Under the pieces are notes generated by a model, which did not search any database, was not told the DNA's origin, and saw only the letters and a program-made list of their open reading frames with translations. A DNA stretch of 64,000 nucleotides from Agapanthus africanus. Taxonomy: Eukaryota; Streptophyta; Magnoliopsida; Asparagales; Amaryllidaceae. A program made the translations under genes and the position numbers. Positions 54,867 to 64,000 of the stretch are shown here, in pieces (position 1 is the stretch's first letter; each line of letters begins with the position of its first letter). The DNA is taken from positions 340,638,583 to 340,702,582 of the forward strand of contig CM057337.1 of the NCBI GenBank assembly GCA_030015575.1, read 5' to 3'.

Positions 54867-57092
54867 TGTTGGAGATAGTGCCCTCAGAGTCAATTATTAG
54901 GTCACAGGTACGTGATTGCAATGATTGATGGAGGACCTATCCCGGTAGGACAGTCTTACTCGAGATGATAGTATGCTATCTGGTTTACCTTTATCATCGT
55001 GTACTGCTTTAAGTGACATGACAAGTCGCTATTACACGTTGATAGAGCCCATAGGATTCTTGCTTGACCACCAGCAGTATGAGGGCGATCATATAAGTGG
55101 GAGCTGGGGTCTATAAGCATATCCTTAAATGGTCCCTAGTCGTGTGAGTTTCGAGACAGGGCATCGATACTCCAGAGTAGACTAGTGTATACAGTCGAGA
55201 CCCCGACGAGGGGCGGTGGCCGGTCTCACAAGCCACTGGTGTCAGTTGGATCACCTAAGATGTATACAGGTGCTCATTGGGTTATGAATACACCGAACAG
55301 GACTCGCCGGGAACATGCTACTTGGTCATATACCAGACGTTAGATGGCAGTTCCCTGGTGACATGTGTGCAGGTTAGTTCATCGACCTGGGGATCGTCAT
55401 TTGTCTCGTGTGAGTTCCAACTGTACTTTGATTACTACCCTACCACGGCTCAAAGGAGTCGTGCAAACAGGTTTTAGTTGGGTACAGTCTCGAGCCACAT
55501 GGAGGCAGTGAGCGTATCTTCAGGGGTTCGTCTCTCCCGGTATTGGGGGTGAGGTCGCGCTGTGTCTAGGAGAGCCATTACACGAAGCCCTCGGCCGAGG
55601 CAAGGAGATTTACTGGTAGGTATTCCAGTAGTATCTCAGGGTGTTCTGGGCTACACTCCGACATGACTTGTACCGCTTTTGGGGGTCTGACTTTTACCAA
55701 CCCCCTAGGCCCGCCATGCGATGCTCATAGACGAACGGACCGGACTGTACGGATATTGTCACTGACAGGCTCAGTAGGGTTGTCAGGCTGAGTTCGCTCA
55801 CAGACGTCCCTTTTAGTCAATACCTGGTAGCCCGTTACGTATTGGCTTATACCTCTGACGTGCTAGTGGTTAAATCCACAACCAAGGTGTTGACGAGTCT
55901 TTAGAGTCCCCCACATTCTGTTACTCAGCTTTCGGGCAAAAGGTTGTAGAGGCCGTATGGAGATATGGCAAGGTCCGATCAGATACGTGCAGTATTGCAT
56001 GGATCAGGATCGGACAGTTTGTACTATAGGCCGTATGGTTATATGGCAGGGTTCGATCAGATACGTGCGGTATTGCACGGATCAGGATCGAACGGATAAT
56101 ACTAGCCGGTTTTGGTATAAGCCGGATCCTAGTATAGTACAGTGTAGATTTTGTCTCATTGCATTTGTATTTCGGTAGAAATACAGATGCGGGTGTGTAT
56201 GCACAGTATCGGGGTTTTCCTGTAATTTATTACGGGACCAGTTTTATGGAGTTGCCAGTTTGCTTTTCGTTTCGGCCGATTTCCTTTGTATCGTTCATTG
56301 GCCGAAATTTGGTGGAGGAGGGCTTATTTGCATTGTTGCAAATAAGCATTTATGGAGGGGGTCTTTGCATATATTTGTATCATGATGGTGCACCATCCCT
56401 TGACTTTGCTTCATGATAGTGTCATGATGGCTTGACCTTTGTTGTGATGATGAGGTTGGTGGAGTATGGCTTTGTTGATAATCATTTCCTTTCATGATAT
56501 CATTTTTGACCTCTCTCACTTGTATTATTGTGTGAAAACCTCCCTCATTCTTTTTACACTACACACTCTCTCTCCCTCTTCATGTCCTGGCCGGCCACAT
56601 ATGAGTGGGGGCTGTCCCAATTTTTTGGGTGGGGTTTTTAGCTCATTTCATGTTGCAAAAACCCACAAGATCATTCTCAAAAAGCTCCAAGTTCAATCCC
56701 TCCACAAAAGGCAATTCCACAAACCCCAAAATGAGACTTGCTCACTAGATATTCTACAGCAAATCTTGGGCACGTCGACTAGCCAGCTTCGTCCTGAGTT
56801 GCCTCGGCATTGAGGTGGGAGCCCGTAAAAGATGTAAGCGATGTGGTGCACTTCCGGCGACGAGGTGGAGACCGGAGCTTCCGCAGGAGATCGGGACGAC
56901 GACGAGAAGACCGGAGGACTTGGATCAGTCGGTATACTTCTCTTTTCCATCTTACAGATAGCTAGGACTAGTTAATGGTTCGATCCGGGTATTAGTGTGC
57001 GGCGGTTTGCCAGTTCAAGAAAAATTAAAGTTTATCACCGCTACCGCATTTGGCCGTCGTTTTGACGGCCGGGGCGCCGCCGTGCACTTACA
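54867..57092 (+). repeat. 3' LTR of element E (2226 bp)
   Basis: Near-identical to the 5' LTR and ends CGTGCACTTACA. It is followed directly by the target duplication GGTGT. Confidence 0.95.
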
Positions 57093-57292
57093 GGTGTAGC
57101 CGCGAAATGTGGGTCTATCTTCCCACGTCTTTGGCACTGAACTTGAACTTCGTATTTTCCTTCACACTTGCACAAAAACTAATCAAGAATAACAAGATGG
57201 TTTTTTTTTACAATGTATATTTTTTTTTGTTTTTCGGTTATATTTATATTCACACATTAACCCGAAATTACACAAAGAAATAAACTACCGTC
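57093..57292 (-). other. Leader of element F, LTR-proximal part
   Basis: It joins 46907 after removal of E and contains T-rich runs near 57200-57230. No coding frame is recognised. Confidence 0.78.
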
Positions 57293-57310
57293 TCCCCGGC
57301 AACGGCGCCA
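57293..57310 (-). other. Primer binding site of element F (tRNA-Asp type)
   Basis: On the minus strand it reads TGGCGCCGTTGCCGGGGA, complementary to the 3' end of plant tRNA-Asp, the usual Athila primer. Two bases separate it from the LTR end. Confidence 0.92.
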
Positions 57311-57312
57311 TT

Positions 57313-58897
57313 TGATTCATAGAGATTCTGCGTGTTCAAGTTTTAGTTAATTACCGCAATCAAGACGGTTTCGCTTGTAGCTAGCCGGTTGAGTACGGGT
57401 CATCCGCAGGGAGAGGGGAATCTTTTTCTATGTGCTTTAACGAGTTAAGTCCAGTTTTCCAGATTTGTTTGTGATTATCTAAGTGTTAAAATGATATGTA
57501 AAGAGAGCTTGTTAGGGTTAGGATTAGGTTAGTTTGAGTTAGGAGTCCCTCACTTCTTTCATTGCCACTCTTAATATCGGTGTTACGGTAATCGGCAACA
57601 ACGGGGATTAGCACGACTAGGAAGGAACTTGCGAGTATAAGCTAAGCTTTCCAACGCATAAGTTCTTCCTTTTGGTGCTTGTCCGTCCGTTCTTGGCTCT
57701 TAGCCATAACCTCCGGTTAATTCAACCACAACCGGTCTCACTACGGAATCACCGCTATCATGTAGGATAGGGTGCCGTAAGGAGCGGATTGTGGTTCAAT
57801 TAATGGGAGTCGATTTAAGATGTTGGGCAAGGAAAGAGTGAGAGAGATTTCCTTCTCTCAAACTTCCCTTATCCTACCCTAACAAGTATGGAAACTACTC
57901 ACCCATAATACGGAAAAATAAAACAAAAGAGGAAGATAGAAAGAAGGAGATTAGAAGATAACAACTAGCTATTTGCGACCTCACCTTGGCAAGGATCAAG
58001 CGTAAGTATCATGGTTGTTTTAAGGAGAAAGAAAAAAAGAGAAGAAAGAAACAACAAGAAATAACAACAACTAAGTTAACAAATGAAAATTACAACAATT
58101 AACAAGTTAACTAAAGAACAAGACAAGCATGATAAGTAAATGGTTCTTCTTTATTCATCATTCTTCACTCACAAAAGCTCACTACAAGATTTTCAATGGA
58201 GAAGAGATGAGAAGAGGAAGAAGAAACAAGTATTCTAAACCTAGAAAAATACAAGATTATGCACCCCCTTGGCTTCACAAGTTCTGGACTATTTATAGGA
58301 AGGAAACTGAAAATATAGGGCAACCATCAGAACACAAAGGAAAAGACCAATCTACTCCTGAAGATTGGACAATTGTGGCGCCAATATGGCCGCGGATCCG
58401 CGGCCTATACCCCCTATTGGCCGTGGATCCGCGGCCCTATGGTGGAGTCAGGGCGTGGGCTTTCCTGTACTGCCCTGGTCTGCTGTCCCCTTTTGTCTGG
58501 TACATGTATTTTCTGATAATATTTCCACATTTTTTCCAGAATTCTAGTGGATCAAAAGGTGATTGGACATGGATCTTTTGTCATGATTTTCTTGAGCTCC
58601 GTGTAGATTTCTTGGATCTTGTGTTGCCATTGAGCCTTGTGCATGAAGGTGACAATCGCTTTGCCATTTTGTCTCCTAAACTGGTGTGTGGCAACAGACG
58701 GATAAAGAGCGGAGACCCGTGTTTTATCTGTGGTTGGAAGGAACCCGGATTTTGTCGTGTTTTTCCATGGATTTCACCATTTAGAGCCGAGAACTTGTAT
58801 CCTGCAATTGACTAGCAAACACGGCTCAAGAGTACCTACCGATATGCAATGTGATAAAAATTGAGCGGTATGAAAATGCAAAAATCTGATATGAACA
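57313..58897 (-). repeat. 5' LTR of element F (1585 bp)
   Basis: Followed by AGGAC at 58898-58902. It is about 98% identical to the solo LTR 33365-34949. The twin palindrome lies at 58388-58436. A 228-codon antisense frame (58129-58815) is open in both LTR copies. Confidence 0.92.
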
Positions 58898-58902
58898 AGG
58901 AC

Positions 58903-60389
58903 GCAGATGATCAGAGAAGTACCAGAACGGAATCGTCCCTGTTAACACACCTGACAGGGCCGATGAGCCGATGAATTGCGAGATTGGTAATCCACAGAGG
59001 AGATAAGGACTCAGAGACAGAGGACGCCAGACCATGAACAGGAGGCAAGTAGATATCTTGCGCTGCTAGTATTGGATGCACCGACACCTTCCTGACTTTG
59101 AAGGAGGATATACCGACGACGGTATTTATGATTTGTGATTTTGTGATTCGATTATCACGTATCCGTCACCTTGGATTTCGGTATTTTGGGCGATCTATTC
59201 GCATGATTTAGTCTTGATGGCTGAGTTCCATGATATTTGTTTTCGTGCACCATGGTTGTACCTACTGGGTATTTATATTTTGCACATAGTTATTACGTTT
59301 GAGGTATTGATTGTGATTTCATGCCTATTTTATACCGGTGAATTGATTTACACTTCCAGCATAGTTTTCATGCACTTTTAGTGTTTTGATTTGATTTGTG
59401 CACGCTGATGCACATGGTTGTGAGCTTATACACCGCGGTATACCTGATTTGCATTGAGCCGTATAGTATACCGTCGATTTTGATTTTGATATTGATGTTG
59501 ATTTCTTGCACTCCGTGCATTTGATTTGGATTTTCGTGCGTGTTGAGCGCATGTTTTGAGATACGATTTTGGTGCACACCAGATGCACTAAATCGGGATT
59601 CCTTGTGCATGTCAAATGCACTTGATTTTGCTGTCAGGCTTGCCCGTTGCTTTTGGCAGATGTTTCGTGCACACCCGTTGCACCTAGATGATGTTTCTGT
59701 GCATATGTATGGCACATATATGGATTTTGATTTCCGTGCGCACCAGACGCACGTATCATTTATATGCATATTTTTGGGATTTATTCCTTATGGACCGGTA
59801 CGTTTTTATGATATTTGCTATTTGTTTTCGTACTGAGCAGGACTAGTCAGAGGACATTGCCTGGATATACTTTTCTTGCATTGTTAGTTATCGAAAGGAT
59901 TTCAAAAAAGAAAGCTACAGTCTCAGTATTTACCTACGTGTCTGATATGACACGAAACGTTTAAAACAAGGAAATCCTTCTAAATTGTTTTCAAAACGGC
60001 GGAACGTACATATTAAACAAAGGATATATACGTATATGGTTATTTATTATAATAGACGTCCGCCACTGTGCAGTGTTATGCGCATCGTACAACGACTTAA
60101 AAAGATTTGGCATGCATTTACTTCAGCTATTTACATGTATAGTTCTGATTTATATCATATTGGTTTTATTTTGGATTTGACATTTGTGTCTTTACCATGA
60201 CTCCGATGGTTGCGGGATGCTAGACGGAGGTTTGATTTTGAGTTATCTTCTCATTGTTCATGCGCATGCATTGCGCTATAATGTGTTTTCTGTATTGATG
60301 ATTTCGGAACCCTGACGACGTGGACTTTTTACTGAAATATTTTAGTATTTGAGGGGTTTAAATTTAAATTCGGGGACCGAATTTCTTTA
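58903..60389 (+). other. Element G 3' internal region, right copy
   Basis: Duplicate of 34955-36440. The GTGCAC mini-hairpin array is at 59389-59765. No gene is recognised. Confidence 0.82.
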
Positions 60390-60401
60390 AGGGGGGAAGA
60401 T
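60390..60401 (+). other. Polypurine tract of G, right copy
   Basis: AGGGGGGAAGAT before the LTR start TGTAATATTTCAG. Confidence 0.85.
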
Positions 60402-61957
60402 TGTAATATTTCAGAAAAATAAAATATTATTTTTGGGAATTTTTATAATTTAATATTAATTTTAATGAATATTTTAATATTTCGGTATAATTAAATACCG
60501 ATAAATGGGAAAAAATTTGGAAAATTATAGAAATTACTAAAAGAGGGTGTTTTATGTGAATTATGCAAATTTTAAGTTTTTATGATTAGTTTGAGACTAA
60601 TTTAGTGCTAATCGCGATTAAAAATCCTAATCGGATTTTTAGCATATTTGTGCAAAACATGCACCATATCTTTTTACACTTGTTACATAATTTTCCATGG
60701 CTTTCCTACATGTTTTATTATGACATTCTTGCATGGTTGTTAATTAGAAAGAATGAGAAAAAGAAAAGAAAAGATAAACGGAAAATGAATAAAGAAAGGA
60801 GGTATGGGCAAGAGAGAGAGAGAGAGAGATGTGAGGGGTCAACCATGGTATGCCCTTTGTTCTCATTGCATTATCTTCATCATTTTCTTCTTCCCTTCCC
60901 CTCAAAACTGCTGCCCTCTCTCTCCCTCCCCCTCAAAGACCTCACAACACCATTAAAACCCTTCCAAACCCTCGTTCCCACTTCACAAATTTTGTGCACA
61001 AGCTTACAAGCCACCCTTTGGACAAAGAAAAATCACATTTTGGTGCTGTTGGGGATTCTTGGGTCCCAAATGAGGTAATCATTCCATCCTTAAGGTAGAA
61101 TTTCCATTCTCTTAGCATCCATGTTAGTTTAGAACCGATATTGTGTGGTTTTGGTGAACTTTTGAAATTCCAAGTTAGGGTTTAGGGTTTGAATTGATTT
61201 CAAAGGTGAATTGAGGTGTAATTAGGGACTATAACCCCTGTTGTGATGTTACATTGGACTAAACCAGAAACTAGAAACCCGGAATACGGATTTAGAAAAA
61301 ACGATATCGGAAGAATTGTTGATTCTATGATTGTATTTGGAAATCTGCTAACACCCGGGTCACCTGAAAATATTTTTGCATAGACAGTGATACATGCAGG
61401 CACCTAGGAGGCATCACCCAAAACCCTAGCCCCTACCTCCCCAACCAGGCCGCAGATTTAATCCTGATGGCCGCAAATTGTGGTCTGGGTCCCACCATTT
61501 TGATTCGTGTTTCTTCCATGGCTCCATCTCCAGTAAACTAGACCCTTGGCATATGCAACTTTGGTTGTTTTGATCTAGAGTGAAATTTGGGACCATTTTC
61601 AATAGTTGCTGTTTCGATTCAGGTTTCGTTTTGCGTATTTTGCATTCTGGATTTTTGTGTCTGTGTTGTACCTCGATCATTCGAAGTTTGTACGACGATA
61701 TCGAGGGTTGCTTGGTGGTTTTGAAAGCGTAGTCTATAGGTTCTAACCTATATGCCTTAGCGTGATGTTTTGGTATTCCCGATGTGATTTTAATACGCAT
61801 TCCGATTGTGTATCTATGTAGGTACCTTCACGTGGGTTTCATACGATGAAGAAGATGAAGGCAATATCGACACCGACACACAAGAAGCAGGTGAGTAGAT
61901 TATGTCTACGGGGGAAGTCATAGCACCCCCGCAGTTCGATATCTAGTATACTATATA

Positions 61958-61996
<39 letters not shown>

Positions 61997-64000
61997 AGCT
62001 TATAGTGTATCGTGGATATTTGAGATGAGATTAGGTGTAATAGGGTTAGATTAGGGTGTAGGAGTAAACTTGTATAGTTCCTAGTTGCGAACCCTAGAAT
62101 AGGCTTACACCCACACGCACACACCTGCATATTCTTTATACATATACTTAGGTGATGAGGATAGTGTATGATGTTTGGAGATGAGTCGATTAAGATTGGG
62201 CTTATTGTGATTCGTATTTGGGATACGACATGTGATTTTAGCGGGCCTTTGGACGTGTGTTTCACACACGCATTCATAATTACCTAGATGGTATCGATTT
62301 GTACTAGGCGTAGATCAGTACCCAAGATCATGAGATATTATGATAAGGATACCTGATAATTGATGAGAGGAATGTGATATTGACCCGTACCCAGCTTTTG
62401 GGATGCCGTACGATGATTTACCGTACGAGCTTTATATTGATGATAGATCTGTACTCATGACTCGAGGATGTCATATGATATTGTATCGCACGCGGTACCA
62501 TTGAGGTGGGATCGGTGACTATTATATATATATATGTATGTATCGACTCAGATTTAGGTGGTTTCCATACCCCTCCTGATTGACTTGTTAGTTAGAGCCG
62601 TAGTTTTGCTAGTAGATGTTAGGCTAGGCTGAGGTCATACCTATTTCAAAAAACTAATGAATCGGGAGTATTTTAAAGACAGGCAAAGGAATTCTACGGA
62701 TATTTTCAAAAGACCTATCTTTTCTTAAAAACACCGTAGCCCTTATTTTCCTAAAAACCCTGATTCGTCTTCTTTCAAATGGCAAAACAGTATGATATGG
62801 ATGCATTGATGTAGCTTCTACACTGTTGTGTTTATTATTCATTTGTTGCATATGCTTACTGTTTGCATCGCATTGCATGATAAAAATGGTTATTGTTATA
62901 TTAAACTCATGCTGTTAGGACACCAGCACCATTATCGATGATGCATATGTTCCACGTACACCTGCTTGCCGGCTCACACACTTCATCATCGATAATTGCC
63001 ATGTCACTACACTGTAGTACTGTTGCATTCAGGATATGATCCCTTTCATGGCATACTTGTGTACATACATATTGTACACCCATACTTACATACAAAAGTA
63101 TTTGCACATACATAGATGATTCTGGCTTGATTAGAAATTTGTGAACCGCAAGATATTCTTTAAAACTGATTCATTTTAAAAGAGCGGTTTTCCCTCAATA
63201 TGTGCATATTACTATTCCATATTGCATGATATACTGATATGCTTACATTCCTTTTACATTTCGCATACATCATGCTTTTGATTATACGCATTGAGATATG
63301 TTGTTTCCATGATATTTCTGGATTTGGGAATCGTGGATATTTCAAAAGAGATTATATAATTGTTTTAAAAAACGCGGTTACCCTTGATATGATATTTCAG
63401 TGCGTCCACCATGTGTTTTCTCGGTGCTGAGAGCGACATGTGAAACCCGATTCGAAGAGGCGGATGAGGCCGATTGCGGGTACATGATGGACCCGGTATG
63501 GTACCCCGGGGCGAGAACGGATCTGCTGTGTAGGTAGACGGTGAGCCTGGCAGAGGGACCACTACCTACCGGTGATTGTATTTAAGCTCGGCGGATATCC
63601 AGAGGATACCGACCGGAGTTGAGAGATAATATAGGCCGATCCGGACGGACGTGGCCCTATATATATGAAGATTTACGTGCCGATGCTAGGCACAGGTTTC
63701 ATGATGTTTTCGAGTGTCGATGCTTGGCACTCAGGTTCCATGATTTAAAATGTCGCGAGCGATACATGTTGATTTACATCCTTATACTTCCTTGCATATG
63801 CTTTATGATATTTACATGCATGATGCTTATTGTCATTGGGTGACACGTGGACGATTTCCAAATATCTATATTGACATTGATCACATAGTTGGATGATATT
63901 CACATACTCATTGATTTCTTGATATAGTTGACATTGATTACATTGATCATACCTCATATTTTTGATATGTTACTACCTGAGGCACTGGCACGAGCACTTG
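60402..64000 (+). repeat. 3' LTR of element G, right copy, cut by window end
   Basis: Aligns with the 5' LTR from 27655 to about 31160; about 825 bp should follow beyond the window. A (TA)n run lies at 61961-61993. The segment 62549-62645 is absent from the 5' LTR. Unlike the left copy it continues without a break past the position equivalent to 38394. Confidence 0.88.

Larger units (their letters stand above)
46908..57092 (+). mobile_element. Element E: complete Copia retrotransposon with GGTGT target duplication
   Basis: Both LTRs are in the window (46908-49134 and 54867-57092), flanked by GGTGT at 46903-46907 and 57093-57097. It has a Met-type primer site, a modular leader of 2.3 kb, a wrecked pol and a purine tract. 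By eye the LTRs differ at about 30-35 of 2226 positions (near 1.5%), so it is the youngest insertion whose age can be judged. It disrupts the leader of F. No frame in it could give a working Gag or Pol. Confidence 0.95.
38395..58897 (-). mobile_element. Element F: Athila-lineage Gypsy retrotransposon, 3' end missing, interrupted by E
   Basis: On the minus strand: 5' LTR (58897 to 57313), tRNA-Asp primer site, leader (57292 to 57093, then 46907 to 45869 across E), gag, protease, RT, RNase H, integrase (order gag-PR-RT-RH-IN), then a 3' non-coding part that ends at 38395 without an LTR. Target duplication AGGAC follows the 5' LTR at 58898-58902. Lineage call: Athila-style protease-to-RT spacing and integrase phrases ([20 protein letters not shown]) plus the tRNA-Asp primer site. 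Confidence 0.9.
27655..64000 (+). mobile_element. Element G: long-LTR non-coding (LARD-like) Gypsy derivative, partly duplicated
   Basis: The 5' LTR (27655-31985, 4331 bp) is followed by a primer site and non-coding internal parts (31986-33359, 34955-36452). A 3' LTR starts at 36453 and again, in a duplicate, at 60402, running past the window end. The internal region of about 2.9 kb (after removing F) has no gag or pol. Very long LTRs with a short non-coding interior match the LARD class. The last internal bases (GGGGACCGAATTTCTTTAAG then GGGGGAAGAT) look like the 3' end of a chromovirus pol, hinting at ancestry. F, and within it E, are inserted inside. Confidence 0.8.

Noticed and set aside
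60605-61078. 157-codon frame in the right G LTR
   Set aside because: The equivalent stretch in the 5' LTR (27904-28206) is broken after 100 codons and out of frame; nothing resembles a known protein.
61961-61993. (TA)n run and other microsatellites (16268-16291, 26302-26313, 36862-36883, 38029-38044)
   Set aside because: Ordinary simple repeats within LTRs. Their length differs among copies, as expected from slippage.

Overview
This window is plant repeat DNA, almost certainly from a large-genome angiosperm. It is built entirely from LTR retrotransposons inserted into one another. I see no host gene, tRNA or rRNA gene, CRISPR array or bacterial feature. Evidence for a plant: Copia elements resembling the Angela lineage with a Met-type primer site (TGGTATCAGAGCC), an Athila-type Gypsy element whose primer site matches the 3' end of plant tRNA-Asp, and a long-LTR non-coding Gypsy-like element of the LARD type.

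Layout, left to right. Element A (Copia, +, 1-8479) enters the window inside its 5' LTR. It interrupts element C (Copia, +, 8480-13297), the best-preserved Copia pol here. C interrupts the leader of element D (Copia, -, 13298-16041), and D interrupts the 3' LTR of element B (Copia, -, 16042-25889). B sits in an LTR tail of a fifth element (I, +, 25890-26250), itself inside the 3' LTR of a Gypsy-like element H (-, 26251-27654). The internal part of H was also hit by element G (LARD-like, +, 27655 to beyond 64000, LTRs about 4.3 kb). The Athila element F (-) inserted into G with target duplication AGGAC. Element E (Copia, +, 46908-57092, target duplication GGTGT) inserted into the F leader. The order of insertion follows from who interrupts whom.

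The G+F locus appears twice. 33360-38394 holds G with only a solo LTR of F. 38395-62339 holds F internal sequence, its 5' LTR and the same downstream G sequence. Both copies share the same F insertion point. This is either a real tandem duplication with later LTR-LTR recombination in one copy, or two haplotypes joined during assembly.

Functionally, the two intact-looking pol frames (C and F) are each broken by a few isolated stops or shifts. B is more damaged, and A and E carry pol fossils. A, B and E have no recognisable gag. Instead they carry a 2.3-3.1 kb modular non-coding leader that ends in a polypyrimidine-AG tract just before the protease. A and E have young-looking LTRs despite wrecked pol, so they were probably mobilised in trans. 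The most unusual signal is a GC-rich twin motif (two GGCCGCGGWWCCGCGGCC-like units about 31 bp apart). It recurs in the leaders of three Copia elements and in both the leader and LTRs of the unrelated Athila element.
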